Shown here one piece after another: positions 17,383 to 24,996 of a DNA stretch of 64,000 bases. The stretch's first letter is position 1. Each line of letters starts with the position of its first letter. The notes beneath the pieces were generated by a model. It saw nothing but the letters and a program-made list of their open reading frames with translations, did not search any database and was not told the DNA's origin. The position numbers and the translations under genes were made by a program. This DNA comes from Bacteroidota bacterium (GTDB taxonomy: Bacteria; Bacteroidota; Bacteroidia; Cytophagales; Cyclobacteriaceae), in assembly GCA_023417785.1 (NCBI GenBank), contig JAEZEH010000145.1:95652-159651 (forward strand), given 5' to 3'.

Positions 17383-18257
17383 TGGAAACCAGTATCACCA
17401 ACGGGCCCGTAAGGGTCGTTATTAAATATAAAGGGGCGGAGCTCTCAAGCTTGTATCACGGCGAACACCAGATCGAATATATCTGGCAGGCTGATCCGGC
17501 CTTCTGGGCCAAGTCCTCGCCGGTCCTTTTCCCAATAGTGGGGCAGCTGAAAAACAATACCTATCAACTGGATGGAGTTCCTTACAGTCTGCCTCGGCAT
17601 GGGTTTGCACGCGAGCTGAATTTCTGGCTTGAGAAATTAACAGCAGACAGTGCCGTTTTTGTTTTGAAAAGTAATGCTGAAACCAGAAAGGCGTATCCTT
17701 TTGATTTTGAATTACGGATAGGCTATACGCTGAGCGAAGAGGGCGCGCTGGAAGTCGCCTATGAAGTGTTAAATGCAGGTCGCGAAACAATGTACTTTTC
17801 GCTGGGCGCCCATCCGGCTTTCAGAGTTCCCCTGCTTGAGGGCGAGGTGTACACCGATTATTTTCTGGAGTTTCAGCAAAACGAGGAAGCTGACCGTTGG
17901 AAAATAAGCCCAGAAGGACTTATTGAAAATCAACGGCAACCGCTTTTGAAGAATACGAATCGACTTGACCTTCGTAAAGACCTGTTTTATGAAGATGCAC
18001 TTGTGTTGAAAGGGCTGACATCAAATGAAATTTCGATACGGTCGCGAAATCATTCGCACGGTGCGATATTCAGTTATAATGATTTCCCCTATTTTGGGAT
18101 CTGGGCATTTCCCGACGCGGATTTCGTCTGCCTTGAGCCGTGGTGCGGAATTGCTGACCATGTTGATCACGATCAGCAGCTGAAGCACAAGGAGGGAATC
18201 CAGGCTCTTGAATTCGGCGAGCGGTGGACGCGCGCATGGTCACTCCGTTGTTTTTGA
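17382..18257 (+). CDS. Aldose 1-epimerase family protein (LacX-like)
   Basis: 291 residues from ATG 17382, whose A is the last base of the ppc stop codon; an upstream in-frame extension from 17340 lies inside ppc and is rejected. The galactose mutarotase-like beta-sandwich is recognised by SPVLFPIVGQLKNNTYQLDG, LPRHGFAREL (His), SLGAHPAFRVPL (His) and CLEPWCGIADHV. This subfamily acts on or binds the anomeric centre of hexoses or hexose phosphates; the substrate here is not known. Translational coupling to ppc suggests a housekeeping sugar role. Confidence 0.88.
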   Translation: METSITNGPVRVVIKYKGAELSSLYHGEHQIEYIWQADPAFWAKSSPVLFPIVGQLKNNTYQLDGVPYSLPRHGFARELNFWLEKLTADSAVFVLKSNAETRKAYPFDFELRIGYTLSEEGALEVAYEVLNAGRETMYFSLGAHPAFRVPLLEGEVYTDYFLEFQQNEEADRWKISPEGLIENQRQPLLKNTNRLDLRKDLFYEDALVLKGLTSNEISIRSRNHSHGAIFSYNDFPYFGIWAFPDADFVCLEPWCGIADHVDHDQQLKHKEGIQALEFGERWTRAWSLRCF

Positions 18258-18308
18258 CAGCTTGAGTCCAACGGTAATTTTATACTATTGTTTTCTTCAA
18301 TACGGCCA

Positions 18309-19376
18309 ATGAAACGATACGCGCTTTTAATATTTACCTGCCTTTTCCTCATTCATTCAGGTTCCAATGCGCAAGGGGGTATTAAGTTTTACTCAGCTGA
18401 CAACAAGCTATTCCGGTACACCGGTCGCATTGACTGGAGTAATCCGGGTATTCCAAGATTCTGGCAACCCGGAGTGTACATCTCTGCGAAATTCTCCGGT
18501 TCAGCGTGTGAGATTCTGCTTAACGATGAAGTGCTTTGGGGTAAATCGTTTAATTACGTCAGCGTTTCGGTGGATGGCAGGGAACCCAGGCGTATCCGGA
18601 TGAAACAGAAAAATGATACGATTCGTATCGAAGGACTTTCGGCGGGCGATCACACAATCGTTATCTGCAAGTCCACGGAGGCGGGAATAGGTTACCTGGA
18701 GTTTGTCGGTCTGCGCTGTGGCGCGCTGCAGGAATTGCCCTCGCGCGCGCCGCGAAGGATTGAATTCATTGGCAACTCGATAACCTGCGGCACAGGCAGT
18801 GACGTATCTGAAGTACCCTGCGGCTCCCGAGAATGGTACGACCAGCACAACGCGTACCTTAGTTACGGCCCGCAAACGGCCCGGACTTTGAATGCAGAAT
18901 GGCACCTGTCTGCCGTTTCCGGGATCGGTCTAATCCGGAGTTGCTGCGAGATGGAGATAACCATGCCCCGCGTTTTCGACAAAATCAACATGCGCGACAA
19001 CGCTGGTTCGTGGGACTTCAGCCAATTTCAGCCAGACGTGGTCACGATCGCCCTCGGCCAGAACGATGGCAGGCAGGATTCAACAGCATTCTCGGAGGCG
19101 TATGTAGCCTTTATATCATTGGTAAGAGATAAATATCCGTCTGCTGCAATTGTATGCCTCACCAGCCCGATGGCAGATGAAGGTCTTAATGGCGTATTGC
19201 AAAATTACCTTTCCGGCATAGTAAACCGTGTGAATGTTTCCGGAGATTCGCGTGTTTATAAGTTCTTCTTTAAAAAACGTTATAACCGCGGTTGTGGTGA
19301 TCACCCCGATCTGCAACAGCATAGCGAAATTGCCGGCGAACTCACGGCGTTTATCAAAACAATTATGCACTGGTAA
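18309..19376 (+). CDS. Secreted SGNH/GDSL esterase, CE2-like
   Basis: 355 residues from ATG 18309; an upstream TTG at 18288 gives an unlikely N terminus. A signal peptide ends SGSNAQ. An N-terminal beta-sandwich (about 25-145) precedes an SGNH hydrolase domain: IEFIGNSITCGTG with Ser157, VTIALGQNDG (block III Asn), and CGDHPDLQQHSEIAGEL with Asp331/His332. Beta-sandwich plus SGNH is the layout of carbohydrate esterase family 2, which deacetylates plant-polysaccharide backbones. Function is inferred from architecture. It may have its own promoter (TACTATTG at 18283-18290). Confidence 0.85.
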   Translation: MKRYALLIFTCLFLIHSGSNAQGGIKFYSADNKLFRYTGRIDWSNPGIPRFWQPGVYISAKFSGSACEILLNDEVLWGKSFNYVSVSVDGREPRRIRMKQKNDTIRIEGLSAGDHTIVICKSTEAGIGYLEFVGLRCGALQELPSRAPRRIEFIGNSITCGTGSDVSEVPCGSREWYDQHNAYLSYGPQTARTLNAEWHLSAVSGIGLIRSCCEMEITMPRVFDKINMRDNAGSWDFSQFQPDVVTIALGQNDGRQDSTAFSEAYVAFISLVRDKYPSAAIVCLTSPMADEGLNGVLQNYLSGIVNRVNVSGDSRVYKFFFKKRYNRGCGDHPDLQQHSEIAGELTAFIKTIMHW

Positions 19377-19377
19377 C

Positions 19378-19794
19378 ATGGGAAGAATTCTGGCTGTGGA
19401 TTATGGTAAGGTGAGAACCGGATTGGCGGTAACTGACCCACTGCGCCTTATTGCAACTCCCCTCGATACGGTTCCATCCGCCGCGCTTATTACTTTTCTC
19501 AAGTCATATCTGCAAAAGGAATCGGTAGACGAGTTTGTAGTCGGAATGCCAAAGACGCTTCGCAACGAGGATTCGGAGATCGCTCCACTTGTGCGAATTT
19601 TTGTCACGGAACTTGAGAAGACCTTCCCCGGCAAGCCGGTTACACTTGTCGACGAACGATTTACCAGCAGCATGGCCATGAAGGCAATGATCGCGGGCGG
19701 TATGAAAAAGAAGGACCGCCAGATTAAAGGGAACGTCGATAAAATCAGCGCCACCATCATTCTGCAATCGTTTCTCGACCGGAAGAATTTCTAA
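19378..19794 (+). CDS. ruvX: Holliday junction resolvase-like / pre-16S rRNA nuclease YqgF
   Basis: 138 residues from ATG 19378, one base after the esterase stop; the open frame extends upstream to 19234 but only inside the esterase gene. The RNase H-like fold is shown by RILAVDYGKVRTGLAVTD (Asp8), DEFVVGMPK, LVDERFTSSMA and NVDKISATIILQSFLD. In E. coli this essential protein processes the 5' end of 16S rRNA; resolvase activity is less certain. The family is universal and normally 135-150 residues. Confidence 0.93.
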   Translation: MGRILAVDYGKVRTGLAVTDPLRLIATPLDTVPSAALITFLKSYLQKESVDEFVVGMPKTLRNEDSEIAPLVRIFVTELEKTFPGKPVTLVDERFTSSMAMKAMIAGGMKKKDRQIKGNVDKISATIILQSFLDRKNF

Positions 19795-19836
19795 GTCGGG
19801 CAGCCTCCGTGTGATTTACAGTAATAAATAATGCGT

Positions 19837-19844
19837 TAAATTTG
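19837..19844 (+). promoter_or_regulatory. -7 element of def, ending 4 bases before the ATG
   Basis: TAAATTTG is a full match to TAnnTTTG. The upstream element is weak (TTTA at 19815-19818, 18-base spacer). Transcription from this box would start at or within a few bases of the AUG, giving a leaderless mRNA. Confidence 0.5.
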
Positions 19845-19848
19845 CGGC

Positions 19849-20400
19849 ATGATTTATCCCATTGTCATGTACGGCGACCCGGTTCTGCGTCGAAAGGCGC
19901 AGGACATCGAGCCAGGCACGGATCTCCAGCAGTTGATTGAAGCTATGTTTGAAACGATGCAGGCTGCCAGCGGGATTGGCCTCGCGGCTCCTCAGATCGG
20001 CAAGAGTATTCGACTTTTTGTTGTTGATGGAACGGCCCTCGAAGACGAGCCGGGCATGGAAGATTTCCGCAAAGCGTTCATCAACCCGGTCATTCTGGAG
20101 GAGATCGGAACACCCTGGGATTTTGAGGAAGGTTGCCTGAGCATCCCAAATATTCGCGAAAAGGTGTCGCGAAAAGCGGAGCTGCGAATCCGTTATTATG
20201 ACGAAAACTGGGAGTTGAAAGAAGAGGTTTATGACGGGATGAAAGCACGCATTATTCAGCATGAATACGACCACATCGAAGGAAAAATGTTTGTCGACTA
20301 TCTCACCCCGCTGAAAAAACGGTTGCTGAAGGGAAAATTGGCCGATATTTCAAAAGGAAAGGTAGATACCGAATACCGCATTGTTGCTGCCGGAAAGTAG
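19849..20400 (+). CDS. def: Peptide deformylase
   Basis: 183 residues. It removes the N-formyl group from nascent proteins. All three family motifs are intact: SGIGLAAPQIG (41-51), EGCLS with metal ligand Cys96, and QHEYDHIEG with His138, Glu139 and His142. The start ATG 19849 gives the usual Bacteroidota N terminus MIYPIV. The -7 promoter element lies directly before the start codon. ruvX ends 54 bases upstream and the aminotransferase begins 33 bases downstream, so some cotranscription is likely. Confidence 0.97.
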   Translation: MIYPIVMYGDPVLRRKAQDIEPGTDLQQLIEAMFETMQAASGIGLAAPQIGKSIRLFVVDGTALEDEPGMEDFRKAFINPVILEEIGTPWDFEEGCLSIPNIREKVSRKAELRIRYYDENWELKEEVYDGMKARIIQHEYDHIEGKMFVDYLTPLKKRLLKGKLADISKGKVDTEYRIVAAGK

Positions 20401-20433
20401 TTGGGCAACGCTCCTTTATGATCCATCCCTGCA

Positions 20434-21576
20434 ATGAAAATAACTTCCCGATTGCCGGACGTCGGCACAACGATCTTCACGGTAATGTCGCGGCTTTCCG
20501 CCGAGCACGGAGCTATTAATCTGTCACAAGGGTTTCCTGACTTTCCGATTGATCCGCACCTAATCGAACTGGTAAATGCGGCAATGATCAGAGGTCATAA
20601 CCAGTATGCACCAATGGAGGGTGCGCCGGAATTACGGCGCCGGATTGCCGGAGTGCTGGCGCGCGCGTACGGTGTGCAGATCAATCCCGAATCCGAGATC
20701 ACCATAACGGCGGGAGCAACTGAGGCGCTGTTTAGTGTAATTGCGGCATTTGTATCACCCGGCGATGAAGTTATCCTTTTCGACCCCGCGTATGATTCCT
20801 ATGCCCCGGCAGTTCGCCTGAATGGAGGCATTCCAGTTCATGTCACCTTACGCTATCCGGATTTCAGTATCGATTGGACAGTGGTAAACCGGTTCGTCAA
20901 TAACAAGACGAAAATGATTGTCATAAACACCCCCCACAACCCCCTGGGTACTGTTCTCGACGCTCACGACATGGCAGAGTTGGATAAACTCGCTGAACGC
21001 CATAACCTCATCGTTCTTAGTGACGAAGTTTACGAACGCCTTGTCTACGATGGGCAGTCGCATCAAAGCGTACTCCGGTTTGCAAACCTCTTCTCGAGGA
21101 GCTGTGCATGTTTTTCATTTGGAAAGACTTTGCATGCCACGGGTTGGAAAGTTGGGTATGTTGTCGGGCCTGCCGAACTGATGAAGGAAGTCAGGAAAAC
21201 ACATCAGTACATCACGTTCAGCGTTAATACGCCGGTGCAGCATGCGCTTGCCGAATACCTTAGCCTGAACGATAGACTCGAGAAAATTCCATCCTTTTAT
21301 CAGCGTAAGCGAGACCTGTTCCTCGAACAAATTAAAGGGTCTTCATTTGAACCGCTTCCTTGTCGCGGGTCCTATTTTCAACTTCTCTCCTATCGGAATG
21401 TATCTTCAAAATCAGATGAGGAAATGGCTAAGGGACTGATTAGCGACCACAAAATAGCTGCTATACCCGTTTCCGTTTTCTACAAAGATCGGGTGGATGC
21501 AAAAATCCTCCGGTTCTGTTTTGCCAAAAAGGACGAGACCCTGGAGCGCGCGGGAGAAATACTCCGGCAGATTTAG
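20434..21576 (+). CDS. PLP-dependent aminotransferase, methionine aminotransferase type
   Basis: 380 residues, fold type I. The N terminus GAINLSQGFPDFPIDPHLIEL is typical of the YbdL-type methionine aminotransferases. The PLP lysine is Lys231 in SFGKTLHATGWKVG; NTPHNPLGTVLD supplies the conserved Asn, SDEVYERLVYD the Asp/Tyr pair, and LRFCFAKKDETLE the substrate-carboxylate Arg. These enzymes transaminate methionine, glutamine and aromatic amino acids, and close methionine salvage by aminating 4-methylthio-2-oxobutyrate. The omega-amidase at 24068, two genes away, would hydrolyse the 2-oxoglutaramate formed when glutamine is the donor. Exact substrate is inferred. Confidence 0.88.
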   Translation: MKITSRLPDVGTTIFTVMSRLSAEHGAINLSQGFPDFPIDPHLIELVNAAMIRGHNQYAPMEGAPELRRRIAGVLARAYGVQINPESEITITAGATEALFSVIAAFVSPGDEVILFDPAYDSYAPAVRLNGGIPVHVTLRYPDFSIDWTVVNRFVNNKTKMIVINTPHNPLGTVLDAHDMAELDKLAERHNLIVLSDEVYERLVYDGQSHQSVLRFANLFSRSCACFSFGKTLHATGWKVGYVVGPAELMKEVRKTHQYITFSVNTPVQHALAEYLSLNDRLEKIPSFYQRKRDLFLEQIKGSSFEPLPCRGSYFQLLSYRNVSSKSDEEMAKGLISDHKIAAIPVSVFYKDRVDAKILRFCFAKKDETLERAGEILRQI

Positions 21577-21616
21577 GTCCTGCAATAAGTATTAACAGAC
21601 TTCGTCTACATCACCA

Positions 21617-22753
21617 ATGTTCTTGAGGATAATCACGGGAATCTTAAAACGTATGCTAATTGGTTTTCTTTTAGTCGTAGTGACTCTTTCCGTGGGAACC
21701 TGGATTTTTTTGCAACAGCCGAAATTCGGAAAATACCCTTCGGGTGACAGGTTGGAACGAATAAAAAAATCTCCGAATTATAGTGACGGCAAATTCCGGA
21801 ACCTGAGCGTCACGCCTGACCTTACCGAGGGATCCACTTATTACTCGGTGATGAAGGAATTCATTTTTTCAGACAGGCCGCGACGAAAGCCAGTAGATAG
21901 TATTCCCTCGACGAAGACTGATCTCCACGCACTGGACCTTGATCAAAATTCGCTGGTGTGGTTCGGTCATTCGTCGTACTACCTGCAAATCGATGGAAAG
22001 CGTTTCCTGGTGGATCCGGTATTAAGTGGAGCCGCGTCTCCTGTGGCAGCGACAACAAGAAGTTTTCCCGGTACCGATGTTTATTCACCTGAAGATATTC
22101 CTTCAATTGACTACCTCCTCATTACCCACGACCATTGGGACCACCTGGATTACAAAACACTCATTGCGTTGCGCGACCGCGTAAGTATGGTATTCTGCGG
22201 ACTGGGAGTGGGTGCTCATCTTGAACAATGGGGATATGATTCTGACAGGATTGTAGAATTGGATTGGTATGACTCAGCCGAACTTGAACCGGGTTTCTCT
22301 CTTCACATCAGGCCGGCCCGACACTTTTCAGGAAGAGGTCTCCTTCGCAACAGATCTCTATGGGTTTCCTTCGTCCTCGAAGCTCCTTCGACAAGACTTT
22401 ATCTCGGAGGAGATAGCGGATTTGATAATCATTTCAGAAGCATTGGAGAAGAGTTCGGTTCGTTCGATCTCGCAATTCTTGAGAACGGCCAGTATGATAA
22501 AAGCTGGAAGTATATTCACCTTATGCCTGAGGAAGTAATCCTTGCATCAACGGAACTTCGGGCAAAACGACTTCTCGCCGTACATTCATCTAAGTTTGCC
22601 CTGGGAAATCATCCTTGGGATGAACCTTTGATCAGGGTTTCAAAGCTTGCTGCGGAAGAGAATGTTAAACTCATAACACCCATGATTGGACAAGCGGTAA
22701 ACCTACGGGATTCGGCTCAAAGGTTCGACCATTGGTGGAACGGTGTTCAATGA
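21617..22753 (+). CDS. Membrane-anchored metallo-beta-lactamase-fold hydrolase (UlaG/NAPE-PLD-like)
   Basis: 378 residues. Residues about 12-33 form one membrane anchor or uncleaved signal. The metal-binding motif THDHWDHLDY sits near 172-181, with further ligands in RPARHFSGRG and YLGGDSGFDNHF. The region LVWFGHSSYYLQIDGKRFLVDPVL is characteristic of the UlaG/NAPE-PLD group, which acts on phosphodiesters or lactones. The active domain probably faces the periplasm. No neighbour indicates the substrate. Two AT-rich palindromes follow at 22775-22800. Confidence 0.85.
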   Translation: MFLRIITGILKRMLIGFLLVVVTLSVGTWIFLQQPKFGKYPSGDRLERIKKSPNYSDGKFRNLSVTPDLTEGSTYYSVMKEFIFSDRPRRKPVDSIPSTKTDLHALDLDQNSLVWFGHSSYYLQIDGKRFLVDPVLSGAASPVAATTRSFPGTDVYSPEDIPSIDYLLITHDHWDHLDYKTLIALRDRVSMVFCGLGVGAHLEQWGYDSDRIVELDWYDSAELEPGFSLHIRPARHFSGRGLLRNRSLWVSFVLEAPSTRLYLGGDSGFDNHFRSIGEEFGSFDLAILENGQYDKSWKYIHLMPEEVILASTELRAKRLLAVHSSKFALGNHPWDEPLIRVSKLAAEENVKLITPMIGQAVNLRDSAQRFDHWWNGVQ

Positions 22754-22774
22754 TCCCTGACGTCAAAGTCATTA

Positions 22775-22800
22775 TACTTTAATTATTAAAGTAATATTAC
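22775..22800. promoter_or_regulatory. Overlapping AT-rich palindromes, operator-like
   Basis: TACTTTAAT-T-ATTAAAGTA (22775-22793) is a perfect 19-base dyad, and GTAATATTAC (22791-22800) is a perfect 10-base dyad overlapping it. They lie 22 bases after the metallo-hydrolase stop and about 77 bases before the PAS kinase ATG. No T-run follows, so an operator is more likely than a terminator. Confidence 0.4.
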
Positions 22801-22824
22801 CTGATGACGACAGTAATGCACTTA

Positions 22825-22840
22825 AGTGACTGCGGTCACG
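22825..22840. promoter_or_regulatory. CRP/FNR-like half-site pair before the PAS kinase
   Basis: AGTGA-N6-TCACG contains the perfect core GTGAC-TGCG-GTCAC (22826-22839). The arrangement GTGA-N6-TCAC is that of CRP/FNR-family operators. It ends 37 bases before the ATG at 22877. No CRP-family gene is in the window. Confidence 0.4.
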
Positions 22841-22876
22841 TTCAATAATTGCGGAATCCGCGTTATTGATTATAGC

Positions 22877-23953
22877 ATGAAGAAGTCTCAACATCCCTTT
22901 CACATTTTGCAGGAAGTATTCGAACTTCTGCCTGACGCGGTGCTCGTGGTGGATGGGACGGGCCGGATCATGTTCTACAACACGCAACTGGCTGCTCTCC
23001 TGGGTTATTCTTCTTTTGAGTTACTAGCACAATCAATAGACCTCATAATTCCGGAACGCTTTCGACAGCAGCATTCCGCTCATGTCAGCGACTTTTTTGT
23101 TCGTAAGCAAACGCGTAAAATGGCCGCGGGGACCCGTCTCTATGCATTAAAAAAAGATGGCAGCGAAGTGCAGGTGGATATCGCCCTGTCACCATACGAA
23201 GTCGCCGGTACCCCCTACAGTATTGCAGTGATTCGTGAACTTTCAGACAAACGTTATCTTGAAGAAAAGATTGGTTCCCTGGAGCGCACAAAGGAAGAGC
23301 TGGAACGTTTCGCGTGTATCGTGAGCCATGACCTTAAGGCACCCGTGAAACGGATCCATACTCTCGTAGATATGATCCTGAAAGATTTACCGGTAGAACC
23401 GGGGGAAAATCTGCGCGAACTGATTGGGTACCTCAACCAAAGTATTTCACTCACCGAAAAATTAATTTCCGGGATTCTGGAGCAGGCCCGCACGCAGCAT
23501 TTGCAAAGTATAGAAATAATCCCGCTTGACGATGTACTAAAGGAAGTCTCCCAGGGCATCGTAATTCCTGAAAACTTTGTAATTCGGTCAATGAAAGCAT
23601 TGCCCGAAGTTCGAGGAAACAAAACGCATTGGGTCCAGATTTTCATCAATCTGATTACCAACGCGATGAAGTATAACGACAAGGAGCAGGGGATTCTTGA
23701 AATTGACTGGACATCGGATGAGCGTTTTACCATCATTACTTTCGCCGATAACGGCATGGTGGTTCCGGAAAATAAACGGCAATCTATTTTTAACATGTTT
23801 ACACGAGGCGAGCACCACCCGTCGGATGGTTCCTCCCATGGAATAGGCCTTTCAATTGTCAAAAAAATCACGGAGGCTGTAGGCGGCAACGTTGAATATC
23901 AGCCAAGCTATCTGGGTGGATCGGCTTTTCGGGTTCAGTGGCCGCGATTTTAA
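22877..23953 (+). CDS. PAS-domain soluble histidine kinase
   Basis: 358 residues from ATG 22877. A GTG at 22826 would extend it, but lies inside the GTGAC-N4-GTCAC dyad, so 22877 is preferred. A PAS domain covers about 10-125 (LLPDAVLVVDGTGRIMFYNT; SPYEVAGTPYSIAVIREL). HisKA follows with FACIVSHDLKAPVKRI, phospho-acceptor His151, then a catalytic domain with NLITNAMKYND, FADNGMVVPENKRQSIF and GIGLSIVKKI. There are no membrane segments, so it senses a cytoplasmic signal. No response regulator is adjacent. Confidence 0.9.
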   Translation: MKKSQHPFHILQEVFELLPDAVLVVDGTGRIMFYNTQLAALLGYSSFELLAQSIDLIIPERFRQQHSAHVSDFFVRKQTRKMAAGTRLYALKKDGSEVQVDIALSPYEVAGTPYSIAVIRELSDKRYLEEKIGSLERTKEELERFACIVSHDLKAPVKRIHTLVDMILKDLPVEPGENLRELIGYLNQSISLTEKLISGILEQARTQHLQSIEIIPLDDVLKEVSQGIVIPENFVIRSMKALPEVRGNKTHWVQIFINLITNAMKYNDKEQGILEIDWTSDERFTIITFADNGMVVPENKRQSIFNMFTRGEHHPSDGSSHGIGLSIVKKITEAVGGNVEYQPSYLGGSAFRVQWPRF

Positions 23954-24067
23954 TTTTGAACGGAATCCCGGCGTAGCGCACGCTAACCACCACTCCCGGA
24001 TTACCTGGAAAAAGACCTTCAATTTTCACGGGCTTTTGTTTTCTTTGCGGTCCGGAACAATCCCACT

Positions 24068-24880
24068 ATGCAGGACTTAAAAATCACCCTAATTCAATCA
24101 GACCTTCATTGGGAGGAAGTTGATGCCAATTTGTCCATGTTTGAAGAAAAGATCTGGCAGATCAACCGGTCTACCGACGTAATCATTCTTCCCGAAATGT
24201 TTACTACCGGTTTCACCATGGCAGCTTCGAAATTAGCGGAGCATATGAACATGAAAACCTTCAAATGGATGAAGCAGATGGCTGACCAGACCGGAGCACT
24301 CATCCTGGGGAGTTACATAGTGAAAGTGCACGACATGTACTTTAACCGCCTTCTTTGGATGGAACCGGGTGGAAGTTATCGTACTTACGACAAACGGCAC
24401 CTTTTCCGGATGGCTAATGAACACAAGACCTTTTCGCCTGGGGAAAGTCTGCTTATCGCCACCTGGAAGGGATGGCGAATCTGTCCGCTGGTTTGTTATG
24501 ACCTCAGGTTCCCTGTCTGGTCACGGAACCGGTGGGACAAGGAGTCTGATACGCTGGCCTACGATGTTTCAATCTACGTGGCCAACTGGCCGACCGCCCG
24601 CATCGATGCGTGGGATACGCTGCTGCGGGCCCGCGCAATCGAAAATGTGAGCTATGTGGTGGGTGTCAACCGGATAGGCATCGATGGAACCGGCGTGGAA
24701 CACAATGGCAGATCCGCAATCATTAGCCCGAAAGGTGAGGCTATTTTTACAAACGAGGGCGCCGAGATCATCCATACTGTCGAGTTGAATGCCAATTCGC
24801 TCCACGCATTTCGTCACCGGTTTCCCGCCTACCAGGATGCCGATGACTTCTCTATCGAATTTGAGTACGAGGAGGATTAG
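24068..24880 (+). CDS. Omega-amidase / nitrilase-superfamily amidohydrolase (YafV/NIT2-like)
   Basis: 270 residues. The catalytic triad of the nitrilase fold is complete: Glu43 in ILPEMFTTGF, Lys109 in YDKRHLFRM and Cys143 in PLVCYDLRFP. The family hydrolyses the omega-amides 2-oxoglutaramate and 2-oxosuccinamate. E. coli YafV is linked with YbdL in methionine salvage, and a YbdL-type aminotransferase lies at 20434. The two genes are separated here by the metallo-hydrolase and the PAS kinase, so joint function is inferred, not shown by an operon. Confidence 0.9.
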   Translation: MQDLKITLIQSDLHWEEVDANLSMFEEKIWQINRSTDVIILPEMFTTGFTMAASKLAEHMNMKTFKWMKQMADQTGALILGSYIVKVHDMYFNRLLWMEPGGSYRTYDKRHLFRMANEHKTFSPGESLLIATWKGWRICPLVCYDLRFPVWSRNRWDKESDTLAYDVSIYVANWPTARIDAWDTLLRARAIENVSYVVGVNRIGIDGTGVEHNGRSAIISPKGEAIFTNEGAEIIHTVELNANSLHAFRHRFPAYQDADDFSIEFEYEED

Positions 24881-24940
24881 TCGCGGACTGAGCGTAGCTG
24901 CGAAAGGCATTGTGGCAGTCGATGAAATTGAGTGATCTGC

Positions 24941-24970
24941 TTGAATCCTGCCAAAGGTCTTTTAGTTTTG
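24941..24970 (+). promoter_or_regulatory. Promoter of purH, Bacteroidota type
   Basis: TTG (24941-24943), 19-base spacer, TAGTTTTG (24963-24970), a full match to TAnnTTTG. The purH ATG is 26 bases downstream. Confidence 0.65.
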
Positions 24971-24996
24971 CAGCGTCATTCTAAACCCTGATCCTA

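Noticed and set aside
23254..23889. 211-codon open frame antisense to the PAS kinase
   Set aside because: The sense strand encodes intact HisKA and ATPase motifs; the antisense protein has no recognisable feature.
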